This document shows positions 41,991 to 53,657 of a stretch of DNA of 64,000 nt, in pieces. The notes below the pieces were generated by a model. It saw only the letters and a program-made list of their open reading frames with translations, was not told the DNA's origin and did no database searches. The stretch spans positions 279,714 to 343,713 of the forward strand of contig NW_004457297.1 in NCBI RefSeq assembly GCF_000313135.1. The letters are read 5' to 3'. Origin of the DNA: Acanthamoeba castellanii str. Neff (Eukaryota; Discosea; Longamoebia; Acanthamoebidae). A program made the translations under genes and the position numbers. The number at the start of each line of letters is the position of its first letter. Position 1 is the first letter of the stretch.

Positions 41991-43721
41991 ATGCATCGGA
42001 CGCCAATCCTTCCAACCAGCTTGGAGCCCATCGCTCCCACACCACGGCCAAGAGGAGGGAGGCGAGCTGTCGCCAAGGCCTGTAACCACTGTCGAGTCGC
42101 CCACATAGCCTGCAACGAGGAGTACACTGTCGCTGTCTCACCGCAAGCATGGTCCACGATTCGGACATTTACTCACCAACATGATGGTTGTGTTGTGTGA
42201 TGCACCACTGGAAGGGAAAGACCGTGTCAGCGCTGCGTGCGACTGGGCCGGGGTCACCTATGCGAGGACGTCCCCGCTCGCAAGCGCGGCCGTCCCGCCT
42301 GGCGGCTGTGCAAGGAGGAATCGGCGGAGCCTCAGCCCCAATCTTCGTTATCATCTTCGGAGGACGACGCCCCTACTACGCCACCTCTCCCCCCACTGAA
42401 GAGAAGAAAGATCACGCCAATGGGATCGGGCGACGAGGAAGAGCGCGACAACGCCGACGACCGCGCAGTCGACCGACAGACCGCGGTCGAACTCAAAGAC
42501 TCGCTTATCCGGCTCTCCGAGCTGGTGATGGGGGTCGCTGAGGATCTGCGAACCCTCCAGCATAGCAACAAGGCCTTCGAGCAGCGCATGGCCGCCATGG
42601 AGGCGCGCCTCTCGGCGCTGCAGCGACATCATCATCAGCACAACCTCCACCACCTCGATCCCAACCACGACCCCACCAGCTCGTCGCACCCCGACCACCT
42701 CACGCACCCACCGCAACCGCACGGATCGCCGTTGGGTTCGAGTGCCACCGAGGCACAGCTGTGGACCCTGCGCGACAGCTCGACGACCGCCGGCCTGGGA
42801 TGGGGAGCGTACTGCCTCTCCCCAACAACGTTGCCTTCTTCGCTTTCGTCTTCGTCTTTGTCCTCTTCGTCATCTACGCCAACGCCCACATCGGAGTTGG
42901 TGCCGTTTGACTCCGAGCTGGCGGTGCTGCGGTCGAGCCTGCCCGAGTGGAGCGCGCTCGAGGAAATGCGCCAGAGCAGCTGCCCTTTCTCAGCGACTGC
43001 CCCCTCACCCCCAAGAACTTCGTCGTCTCCGACACGAGGTACGAACCACCAGACTCAGACTCTTTGGTTTTGAAGAAGACTAACCGCAAGTGGGATCGGA
43101 CAGATATCCCATTATGGCGTCCATGACCACGGCCACGGCCCCCGTGCCCTACTATGCCAACGAGGCCTTCACCAGTCTATGCGGCTACACACGGGTATAT
43201 CAAGTGGGCCTCTTTATGGACTGGTTAGGCACTCTTAGATTCTAACACCGGCGTGTGTACAGGAGGAACTGACGGGAGTGCCGATGAATAGGCTCTTGTC
43301 GAGAGGTAAGAACACGCACGACCACCTAAGGGACATACTCACGGCGCGGTAGGTCAGTTCTTCCTATTGTTCGTTTTTCAAACTGAAAGAAGATGTAGTT
43401 GGTTTGCTTGGTGTTGAATCTCACTCTCTGACTTTGCAAGAACTCCAAAGGGAGTGAGCGGCGTGGTGTATCTGCGTCCGCTTCTGCGCCATCGCAACGG
43501 AACGACGTTTTGGGTGAACAAGCGGTGTCAGTTCTTTTATAATCAACATGGAGAGGTGCGCTCCTCCATCCACACAACGACCATTTCGAATGTCTGCAAG
43601 ACAAGAGAGGTCGACACAGATCAGCTCACCTCACCCCCACCACTGACAGGTGTATCGGTGCGTGGTGATCGACAGCTGGCGTCCGGACCAACTTGCCGAG
43701 GGCGAAGTCTTCGGCTGGTAA
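41991..43721 (+). CDS. Fungal-type Zn2Cys6-PAS transcription regulator, with one apparent frameshift
   Basis: A sequence-specific regulator of the type known in fungi as AcuK/Ert1/Rds2 (gluconeogenesis and carbon control); orthology is an inference. After MHRTPILPTSLEPIAPTPRP the cluster reads CNHCRVAHIACNEE, then PCQRCVRLGRGHLC across an intron (donor GTACAC at about 42121), giving C-x2-C-x6-C-x4-C-x2-C-x8-C. A basic stretch RKRGRPAWR follows. Next comes a helix LKDSLIRLSELVMGVAEDLR with coiled-coil character, and a His/Ser/Pro-rich linker. The PAS part has PKNFVVSDTRYPIMASM, APVPYYANEAFTSLCGYTRE, ELTGVPMNRLLS and GVVYLRPLLRHRNGTTFWV, ending RPDQLAEGEVFGW. One base is missing near 42975: the frame moves from LEEMRQ to QLPFLSDCPLTPKNF, which is the family's usual bridge. 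Otherwise the gene looks intact. Confidence 0.8.
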
Positions 43722-43853
43722 GCCCGCCACCGTGATCTGCTGAGATGAATGTACTTTAGAGGGGTGTAAATTGCCAGGCAACGGTTCAAATAAAATAACC
43801 ACAACCCAAAAACCTGACCTGCCAAATTCTTGCCACGCTTGGAGGCTGCCACC

Positions 43854-46800
43854 ATGCTCGCTCGGAGACCACTGTACCAAAGGCCCAATGACCCGACATG
43901 CCAGCTGGACTACTTCAGCTTCTACGAAGCAGCTGCCGGCAATGTCCACGTACTCAAGGTCAAACCCCCCCTCTATTTTATTCTTTTTTCTTTTAGTTGC
44001 ATTAATAAAGAAAAATATAGATATATTCGGTTATTGATCAAATGGTAGTGATGTATATTCATGCACTGCAGGAAGGAGGCCTGCTCAAGCTGTGGAAGAA
44101 GTATGGGCTGGTGCTCAAGGAAGGCTTTCTCTACTTCCGCCCGGCGGGATCAGGCGACCCGTCGTCGCCCGAACAGTACAAGTTTGTGATCGCCCTCAAC
44201 GACTCCTGGAAGTGCGTAGTAGCAGCTCGTTGGCCCCTTGCGTGTGCGTTGATGTGATGATCATCACGTATGAGCTTACACGCCTTACAATCCACACACG
44301 ATGCGGCTCCAGGGCAATCTACGTGCAGCTGACGTCGCTCACGGGCAAGAAGAACTGCCTGGAGCTGGCGGGCGCGGCGCAGAGCTACTTGGTCTGCTTC
44401 GGCAGCGAGGCGGAGCGTGATCGCTGGGTGGGCGCCATCAACGACGCCTGCGCGAGCGTCGGCGATGAGCACAGGCGGCGACAGGAGGTCGAGGCCCGGC
44501 TGCGGGCCATGCTCGCCGCACCCTTGCCACCAGCCCATCAATCCTCCTCCTCCTCCTCAAATGAGGTGGTCAACACCACAGAACAAAGCGCGACGACGAC
44601 CAAGACAAAGAAGAAGAAAAAGAACGAAGCGCGAAGCAGTGGGCGAGATCACAGAGAGGAAGAGTACGACGACGATAGTACATCGGCGAGCGAGCAGTAC
44701 AGTTCGAGCCAGTATGTGTACAACGAAATGTACGGCCTCTGCGCCGAGGAAGACAGCGACAGCAGGCTCGCCGAGTCTCCGATCCTCGGGCCGAGGCGGT
44801 CGGCGCCGACGTCGCACAGCAGCTCGACCTCGGCGAAGCCCAAGAAGGAGAAAAAGGCCAACGGGCGCAAGGGCATCGCCGGGAATGGCCCGGCCAACGT
44901 TTCCTACGAGTCTCTCGACAAGGCGATGAGCGGCCACTTCACCTTCGCCAACCGAAGGAAGCAGGCAGAGCAAACAAAGGCAGCGGAGGCGAAGAAGAAG
45001 AAAACGGCGGACGGAGATGATGGAGAAGCCAGGGAAGACGATGACGGCTACATATTGGATGTCGATGACGATGACGTCGTGGCCGAGGATGTGGGTACCA
45101 CGGCCGGCGAGGTGAGCGAGGGCTACATCGACGTTGCCGGCGCGGCTGAGGGCGGCAGGCCAGAGCGACAGCAGCTGGAGGAGAGGAGCGACGAAGCGAA
45201 CAATCAGTGCTATGCATGGACGCAGGGTGAGGAAGAGGAAGAAGACGAGCAAGAAGAAGAAGAACAGTCCGCGTCGGCCCAGATGACGAAGAAGAAGAGT
45301 ACAATGAAGAAAGCGACAATGTCAGGCGATGACGAAGCTGAACTGCTCACCGACTGGAACAGCCGGTTTCAGGTCCACACACGCGCCGTGCGGTGCACCG
45401 GTGATGGTAGTGAAGAAAGCTCACAGTGTGCTTGTTATCAATTCAGGGCCTGGTGGAACAGATGCGGACGTTCAGCAACAACACGGCCCGCACCTTCAAA
45501 TACCGGGTCAACAGCCAACTGCTCGCCATCGCCCAGGTGCGCTCGATTTCCAGGCCTGGAACCAGGGCTCACTGACCACCTGACTCTCGATGATGCCCAA
45601 TCCCGTGTGGGCGTGGTGCTACCAGGACTTTATGTGCTCGGTGAAGCACTACGGCAAGATCATCATCGCCGAGACCCACCTGCCGCCGGAGATCAAGACC
45701 ATCAAGCCTGCGAGTGCGCACGACCGCCGTCTTCTCTTTTCGTCTCTTTTTTGGTCGCCGCTGATGCTGACCGGCCTTTTGGGCCGCTGACAGGCGAGGT
45801 CGGGGGAGTGGCCGGGGGAGTCAAGTACATTGTTCAGAACATCCTGTTCAAGTTCGCAGTCGACTACAAGGGCATCTACGGTAGCGACTACGCAGCTGCC
45901 AAGGTAAAACACCTGCTCCGCATTGTGGTCGCTTCAGGTGTTGTCAACAACACGGTGTGTGTCGTGTCGTGTGTGCGTGTGTGTAATGACCAGGTCGCCG
46001 GACACGAGCTGAAGGGCGCGGCGTGCTATTTCAATCTGAACTTGGACGTGTGCATACCGTTCATGGCCACGCTCGACTATCGGTGAGTCCGCCTTGCCTT
46101 TGTGGGCCGCTCTCCAACTGACAAGGTTGTTTCTTTTTTCCTTTTCTCTTTGGCGGTGCCAGCGGTCATCGGTTGCTGGCCGTCGCGCTGGCGCCCATCA
46201 ACGACGAGACGCTTGTTTCGGGCACCGGCGATGGAGGGCAGACCGTCAGGAACTCGGACAGCCACCTTGACGGCCTGCTCCAGGTAAGCAGCGTTTCCTT
46301 TCGTGCCGCCGCCGGTGTGGTTTGACGTATCACCGCTGACCGGACCGCAGCAAGCCGCTGGGCGATTGAATCTGAGCAGGCACGTGTGCGGCAAGGACGC
46401 CAAAGAGCTGTACAGCGTGGCCGATCTGGAGGGCCACCGCGGTACGGCCTCCTTGATGCTCGACTCGATTCCCGCAGGAGGCACACACCAGCCTGACACG
46501 GTATTGGAGCAGGGCTCGATGGCAGGTACTACCTGATCGACCTGGCGCGGGTCATGCCGCCCGAGTACCCGTTCGACCGACACATCAAGCAGGGCCACCT
46601 GTTCCGCCTTCTGCGACCCGAGTTCGTCCGCAGCCACTGTAAGCACTCTCCCTCGCCGCGTCTTTTATTCTTTAATTGTGTCATTTAATTACGATTTCTA
46701 TTTCAAGTTGAGCGGATTATGTATTTATTTATTTATTTATTCGATTATTGTTTGATTGATTGGGGCAACTGGGCAGACAAACCGCTGTGTCCCGATGCCT

Positions 46801-48680
46801 GCAGCGGGTTCATCTTGCACGACCCCAAGCGGGTGGAGCACAATCGCGAGGTCAAGCTGGCGACCAAGGCCCTCTACAACTCCATCATTCCCTCAGTCGC
46901 CACCCTACTCACCGAGGAGAGGTTCATTCCCTGCCTTGCGTGCGTGCGTGTCACCAACTAATGGTGATCTTCCAGCGCTCTGAGCGAAGGCGGCGGTCTG
47001 GAGGCATTCCTGCATTCCTACGGCGTCAACCTGCGGATGATGGGCTGCGTGCGCGCCGAGGTGCGCAAGATCTTCGCCCAGGCGGAGGAGACGCTGGCGC
47101 CTTCCGCGGCTGAGCTCTTGCCCGAGCCGCAGCCGCTGCTCCATAGGAAGGGGTCCGCGGGCAGAAGAGAGAAGGCGACAAAGGAAAAGAGCGAAGACGA
47201 CGACACCGCAGCGGCGCTCAGGGCGAAACTCGTCGCCGAGGCCGAGCGCAGGCGGCGGCGCGCCCGCGAGGCCGACGTGCTGCTGCTCGTGGAGATGCTG
47301 GCGCGGGTCATGAAGGAGATGCTTCTGCGCAGCCTGCGGGCCAAGTCCAAGGCGCTCAAGGTGCCGCTCGAGGAGCCCTATCGCCTCCAGGTGGTGCGGA
47401 ACCTCAACCGCTTCTTCGGGGTGCGCACCGGCGCCGGCGGCCGGTGGTGGGCCCACAAGGCCCGACGGGCGCTGACGGCCAAGTTCGGCGACCGGGCGCT
47501 GCACGACAGCGAGACCGCGCCGGAGTGGTCCCTCGCCGAGTACCTCCGGCGCAACCCGATCGGCGGCAGCAGTGACGAGAACGCCAACTTCCAGCTCCTC
47601 TTCGATAAGCTGCAAAAGTACACCGGCCTCGTTCTTCGCCAGGTAAATACGACGTGTGTGTGCGTGTGTGCGTGTGTGTGTGTGCTGTGTCGTGCGATGC
47701 GTGTCCGTGTGCGTGTGTGCGTGTGCTGTGTTGTGCGATGCGTGTGTGCGGGGGTTGACCGATTGGATTGGCGACCAGGGGTTTATTCTGGTGATTGGGA
47801 GCAAGGACAACTCCCCGAATCCGTTTCAGTCGTTCGATCTCGTCGAGCTGGGCGAACGAGTCAAGTACATGAACGGTTCGGTCTTGACGTCGGTCAGCGC
47901 TGATCATTATGCATTGACTTATTGACTTTATTTTTATATATACGAATTGTTATTGTTTTCCCTCAATTCAGTGATCGCCACAGCCGAGGCGTTTCTCTAC
48001 CAGGCCGCCAGCGAACAGGCCAAGGGCATTAAGCGGCAGCAGTTCCTCGAACTGGCGGCAGAGAAATACTTGGTGGCCATCAGGTTCGAACCCGCACTCC
48101 TGCTAGTGTCGTGTTGGAGGCTGGGGGTGCTGGTGATGGCTGATCCACCACACGTGGTGCGCAGTGCCAATCCGCAGTCGGTGGAGGCGCTTCGGCAGAT
48201 GGCCAGCACGTGTGTCGCGCTCGTGGAGGAGACCAAAGACACGGATCGCAGGGTGGAGCTCATGAAGCGGGCCAAGAAGTACTATCAGTGGTCCCTCTCC
48301 ATCTTCCCCAAAGACCCTCAGGTTTCTCTCCTTTTCTTGTCATCATCGCCTCATACCGCACACGCACACGCACACGCACCTGCCACCGCACACGCACACG
48401 CACACGCACCACCGCACACACGACTGATGCTGGATTATTGCGGCAGACATTGTACGCACTGGGTCAGCTGCAGCGGATGATGGGCAACTTCCAGGCGGGC
48501 GCCGAGCTCTTGCTGCGAGCGCTGGAGTTGGACCCCAACTTCCACTACTGCCTGCGGTCCTACGCCGAGCTGCTCTACCACACCGAGGCCCAGCTCGCCG
48601 AGCTCGTCTACGCCCGAGCGCGCCAATGCCTCCTCGATCGAGGCAGTGGTGGCGGCACTGAAGACGGCGACCACGACTGA
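43854..48680 (+). CDS. PH-CLU-TPR multidomain protein
   Basis: A large protein joining a PH domain to a CLU core. The ATG at 43854 sits in GCCACCATG. Exon 1 (43854-43958) leads to a PH domain: EGGLLKLWKKYGLVLKEGFL, YFRPAGSG, LTSLTGKKNCLELAGAAQSY, LVCFGSEAERDRWVGAINDA. A long disordered, Lys/Glu/Asp-rich linker follows. The CLU domain reads GGVKYIVQNILFKFAVDYKG, IYGSDYAAAK, VAGHELKGAACYFNLNLDVC, IPFMATLDYRGHRLLAVALA, LDGRYYLIDLARVMPPEYPF and LFRLLRPEFVRSHYKPLCPD. The C-terminal part is helical with a charged insert, then TPR-like pairs (ASEQAKGIKRQQFLELAAEK and FQAGAELLLRALELDPNFHY), with a stop at 48678-48680. CLU proteins act in mitochondrial distribution and mRNA binding; here the usual CLU N-terminal region is replaced by PH, suggesting membrane lipid targeting. 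That role is inferred. Confidence 0.82.
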
Positions 48681-48767
48681 CCTCCGCCACCGTGGTAGGA
48701 GAATAAATATATATATTACACAAGCAATTATTTTTATTTCTTTTGTATTTATTTGTCTGGTGGTCTG

Positions 48768-50841
48768 ATGGAGAAGCTGGAGAGCAACGAGGAGGCCGGA
48801 GCCCTGCCGCTGCGAGTAGAGGCGCTGCCGACTGAGGGGCAGCTGTGGGCCGCGGTCCGGTTGTTCCTGGTGGCCCACATGCCCCACTCCTGGAAGCTCC
48901 TCGGTACCTCTCGTGCCCCCCCCCCTTGCGAAGACCCGATGCTGACGTCAGCATTCCACGCGCGGCCACCAGGGACGGTCCTGCGTGCCGAGGCGGCCAA
49001 GGGAGCCCTGGTGCCGCGCGACGGCGACCACCAGTGGTTCGTGGCCAAGTGCGGCGACGAACTCCGGGGCGTGCTGCTGGTGATGCCGCTGGTCAAGAGC
49101 GGAGGCGCGGCATCGTCCGTGAACGTGTCCGTGTTCGTGCCGCCGCAGCAGCAGCACGGCGAGGCGGTGTTGCGGGCGCTGCTGGACAGGGTCGAGTTGA
49201 CGACGACCGGGGCCGCTGGTGGGCTGTGCGGCGAGGTCCGCTTCGCCGGGCTCGACAAGGCGTGGCTGCCCCTCGTGCGCGAGCGTGCGGCGGCGGCCGG
49301 CGCGCAAGAGTCGTGGTTCAACCCGTGTCTCGCGCTCCACTGCCCCGAGGCCCGCTTCGTGCGGCCCGCGCAGTCCGACTCAGCGGCTCACCTCCGCGCC
49401 CAGTCGCTCCGGCTCGACTCCATTGCGGCCGGTACCACTCTCCGCCCGATCGCGCCTCACGCACGGCACCTGTCCACTCTGCGCCTTCGCTGCTGACCGC
49501 GCTTTGATAGATTCGGCGGACACGCACACGGTCGTGTCGAAGTGGAAGTACGCCAGCGAGGAGAGCGACGACTACATCGCCGCGTGCGTGGGGCACGCGC
49601 CTTCATCGTGCCTTCGGCAGGGTACGTCGTAGTCGCTGATCTGAACTGAGCCGCGCCCTGCGCTGACTGGTACTGTACTTGGCAACGTTGCACAGGCGAT
49701 GAGATGGTGGCCTGGATTGGGGTGCACGCCGACATGTCCCTCGGCTTCTTCTGGGTGCAGGAGTCCCACAGGCGGAAAGGTACGCTCAGCCCGGACCCAG
49801 GAGTGGTTTATAATACGCCTCCCCCCCTCGGACACAGTACCAGAGGTGGTGGAGTGCTGACGTGGCGTGGGCACTTCCAGGACTTGGGAAGATCTTGGCG
49901 GTGGACCAGGTGCTGAAGACCTTCGACTACGTGCGGCCGCACCTCGAGGCGGACCAAGTGGGGGCCTACTTCTTCACCGAGGCCGTCAACGACGCCTCCA
50001 AGAGCCTGTTCCAGAGCCTCGGCTTCGAGGTCTGCACTTCGCCTCTCTGCCATGCTCGCGCCTGGTGTGCTGTGCTGACCGACGAGTTCGGCGCCACGGC
50101 CGTGTGATCTGACAGATCTTCAGCGAAGTCTTCTGGATTGCGTTCAAGCCCTCCTCCGGGGCGGAGGCTAGCGCGCAGCCGCCGGCCAGGAAGGAGATGG
50201 CGAAGGTGAACCTCGCGGAGAAACTGGCCCTCTTCAGCGAGCACTGGAGCCCCAAAATCGTGGGCGAGGTACTGCTTCGCCTACTCCGCACGCACACGCA
50301 CACGCACTAACGCTCGAGTCCATGGTGGTGGCCAATGCCACTCAGGTGGACAATTTCGATGTCAAGGTGGCCAAGCTGAAGGGCGAGTTCGTGTGGCACC
50401 ACCACGAGCACGAGGACGAGCTGTTCCTCATCATCAAGGTGCAGCACTCCGATTGTTCCTCGTTGTAGCACCCGCGCCTTCAATCAGTTCACGGAGCGTG
50501 TGCGATGTGTGTGTGTGCGTGCAATGCGCGCGATCGTGTAGGGCAATCTGGTCATCAAGGTGCGTGAGCAAGACGGGAGCGAGAGGGACATCGACCTGCA
50601 CGAGGGCGATTTCTTCGTCGTACCCAAGGGCGTCGAGCACAAGCCCGTGGCCGCCGAAGAGGTTCTCGCCCCGCCCTTCTGTGTGTCCCGTCAGCGCGAT
50701 GAGCCTCACCTCCCCCCCTCTCTCTCTCTCTTTCATACGTCATGTGCGCAGTGTCACGTGATGTTGCTGGAGAAGCGCGGCGTGCTCAACACTGGCAATG
50801 TGCGCAGCCAGCACACTGTGGACAACCTCCAGCGGCTCTAG
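48768..50841 (+). CDS. GNAT acetyltransferase fused to a cupin domain
   Basis: The N-terminal two thirds resemble GNAT/glycine-N-acyltransferase-like proteins: LWAAVRLFLVAHMPHSWKLL, HQWFVAKCGDELRGVLLVMP, GDEMVAWIGVHADMSLGFFW with VQESHRRKG (the acetyl-CoA binding Q/RxxG position), and VNDASKSLFQSLGFE. Directly in the same exon after IFSEVFWIAFKPSS comes MAKVNLAEKLALFSEHWSPK, the usual start of a stand-alone cupin family. It is followed by GEFVWHHHEHEDELFLIIKG, DIDLHEGDFFVVPKGVEHKP and CHVMLLEKRGVLNTGN. The cupin metal-binding His/His/Glu set (HHHEHEDE, GVEH) is present. The exon at about 50119-50269 spans the boundary without a stop, so the fusion is real in this sequence. The start is the ATG at 48768. 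Only 75 bp separate it from the next gene. Confidence 0.8.
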
Positions 50842-50915
50842 AGCCACGGGCTACCTCCGGCTCTCTGGTATTGTTATTTGTTTTGCACACAAGGCAAGAT
50901 AAAGGGAGAGACAGG

Positions 50916-53223
50916 ATGATGGAGATCCGCGACGTTATAGATGAGGATGAAGCTGGTCTGGGTGGCAGGGGTGGCGAGGTGGGGCTGCCGCCGGAGCTGT
51001 GGCAGTGCGTGTTCGATTGGGTGGACACGTGGAAGGGTCTGGGCAGCGTGAGTCGCGTGTGCCGTGCCTTTCACGACCTCGCCCTCCTGCAGATCAAGCG
51101 ACGACGTCTCGCCTTCGAGACGCGGCGTACGTACTCGCTTGTTGCCTCCCCCCCCAAATCTCCATCTGAATCTGGGAATCTAGGAATTTGAATTCATCTG
51201 CAGAACTTATGCATGTGCTCATCCACAGTGGCCGAGGGAGACCTGCGGTGGAAGCGGGTGGCGTGCGTGGGCACGCCAGCCCCTGACCTTCGCTTGTACG
51301 ACCGCTCCCTGGCGGCTCTGTGTACGAATGATGCAATGACGTGCTCAGACCAAGGTGCGCCATCACAGGGAGGAACTACGCGGAGAGGACGAGGACGAGG
51401 AGCAGAGAGACTACTTTGCCCACTCGCTGACGCTTCTCTATCGCCAGCCACACGAGCTCCTCCGGTACAGCCACACGCGTGCGCGCCCTCGATTGTGTGA
51501 CGTACACGAGCGTGTGCGCACATTCATTCGTGATGAGTGTCTGATGCATTACCAATGGTTTAGGGACATGGAAGGGCCGCTGCTGGCCAGGTACGGGGGC
51601 TCGTTCTACATGGGAGGCAACGTCTACGACATGATCTTCTCACCCGCGATGTTCTTCTACAAATTCGGTACGCTACCGAGAGCGATTGAATCACACACAC
51701 CACACACACACACACACACCAAGCACAGCTAGTCCCAAAAGCATGACGTGTCTGTGTGTCATTTGGTGCCTGGGCGAACAGGCAAGGCCTCATGGCACCG
51801 CGTGGATCTTGTGGCCAAGGAGGGCGCCTGGGCTCCCAAGCGCCGTTCGTTCGCTTCGACACACCTCATCAACAAGGGCACCCAGATTCTGTTCTTTGGC
51901 GGGCAGGTACGACGAACGTAGATCGTTTTTTTGTTGGCGATGGCACACTCAAGCTCAAGATCCGATGGTACTGCCGCAGTATCGAAACAGGTTCTCGCTT
52001 CCGCTGGACGGCCACCCAGAGGGGTGGAAGTTCTACAACGACGCGTTCCTTTTCGACCTACGCCAGCTCGCATGGATACCGCTGGCCTGCAAGGGAACAC
52101 CGCCCCACGGCCGGGTCGGTCACAGGTGTGTGCAGACCCATCCAGGCGTGCTGCGTGTCGCGTGTCGCCTGCTCTCTTACTCACTTCTTTTCTTGATTTG
52201 CAAAGGTCTGTTGTCATAGAGCGCAAGATGTGGATCTTCGGAGGCACGTACATGGATGCAGACTTCACCTACCACTATTTTGACGACGTCTGGACGCTTG
52301 ACTTGGGTATCCAGCCGCATAATCACCGCACAACATAATCGCACTCACTCAACTTTGGCGCACCAAGCCATGCCTGCATGGCTGAACTGACCCTGTGTGC
52401 TTATGCACGTGGGTGGTGGTGGTGGGCACAGACACGCTGCAATGGACAAAGGAGCAGGTCACCGGAGAGGCCCCGCAAGCCCGACAGAGCCACTCGCTGT
52501 GCCGCATTCCCAACACCACGCAAGCCCTTCTCTGGGGCGGCAACGCCGAGGTGCTCAGCTCCAAGCGGGACCTGAACGACTGCTACATCCTCGACACCGG
52601 TACACACCCTTGCCTGTCGCCCCCCCCCCCTCCTCCCAATTTACACTCACCGTACCGACCACGTGTGCGCAGCTGCCAAGACGTGGACAAAAGTGGAGTA
52701 CGCCAACAAGGACTCGGACGCAGTTCCGTGCGGCCGGTGGTGCCACTCGTCCTTCATCGTCGGCCGATCGCTGGTAGGGAGAGCCCCCCCCCCCGCAACG
52801 CGAATGTCGTCCATTCGCTTCGCACACAAGATGCACGTGACAACTGAGTTCATGTGTGTTCCCTGGTTCTTCGAAAGGTTGTCATGGGCGGCTTCAGGCG
52901 TGCAGATCCGAAACTCACGCTGCGACAGATATGGGTGCTCAATATCGACCGTCGGGAGTGGCGGAAGCACGACGTCCCGCTCCATCCCTCGGTCTTCGGC
53001 GACTTGCCGCAAGCCGAGCGCAGAAGCATGCTCGAGCGGAGCGTCTCCTTCCAGGGCGCCGCCATGGGCATCGAGCAGATCTACCTCTTTGGAGGTATAC
53101 CGCCGTCTTCATCGTCATCGTCGCGCATGACCTCTTCAAGATCTGACTTTGACTCATCACCGTCCCTATGATGGCATCACGTCAGCAGGCACCAAAGATC
53201 ACGGCCTATGGATCCTCGAGTGA
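50916..53223 (+). CDS. F-box/kelch-repeat protein B (464 aa, 11 exons)
   Basis: Paralogue of the minus-strand kelch gene at 34.8-37.0 kb. All 11 exons join in phase: 50916-51126, 51229-51319, 51369-51464, 51564-51667, 51782-51906, 51980-52125, 52206-52306, 52432-52599, 52673-52773, 52878-53094 and 53189-53223. After an acidic start, the F-box reads LPPELWQCVFDWVDTWKGLG and SVSRVCRAFHDLALLQIKRR. Then come LAEGDLRWKRVACVG, EEQRDYFAHSLTLL and LARYGGSFYMGGN. Kelch repeats: INKGTQILFFGGQ, HPEGWKFYNDAFLFDL, RKMWIFGGTYMDADFTYHYF with DDVWTLDLG, RQSHSLCRIPNT, ALLWGGNAEV, WTKVEYANKDSDAVPCGRWC, QIWVLNIDRREWRKH and EQIYLFGG, ending TKDHGLWILE. Probable SCF adaptor with a propeller for substrate binding, inferred. 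It follows the GNAT-cupin gene after 75 bp on the same strand. Confidence 0.9.
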
Positions 53224-53657
53224 CCTGGACCAAGCCCTGTTTCCGCAGCCTTCCAGTGAAACGATTTATTGTCGACTCTGTTAAGCCGTGCTGGTGGCTG
53301 TTGGGTCCCAACAGTGGCTTCTGTCGGTCCATCGCAGGCCGTGGCAGCCACGGCTCAGCTCGGTGGGACCCGTAGAAGTGTTTCGCGGTGGTGGTGGTGG
53401 CTGCGCAGTGCTCACAACCCCCACACAGGCGCCACGTGCGGGAGGAATCAAAAAAGAAATAAATTGGAACACGAGAAAATGGTCGGAAAGGAGTTTCGGG
53501 TGTGAAAGTCCGAGGAAGGCTGTGGCGCGGAAACGGACGGGCGGCGTTGTGGAGTATTGTTCGCTCTCTCGCTCCCGTTCTTGACGCTCACACCCTGACG
53601 TCGGCCATCTCTGAATCAAACACACATACACAACCCGTACGCACACGCAAGAAGAAG
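53224..53657. other. Intergenic, upstream of the DDX21-like gene
   Basis: No gene is supported in these 434 bp. They contain the promoter and leader of the helicase gene. Short frames on both strands look random. Confidence 0.4.
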
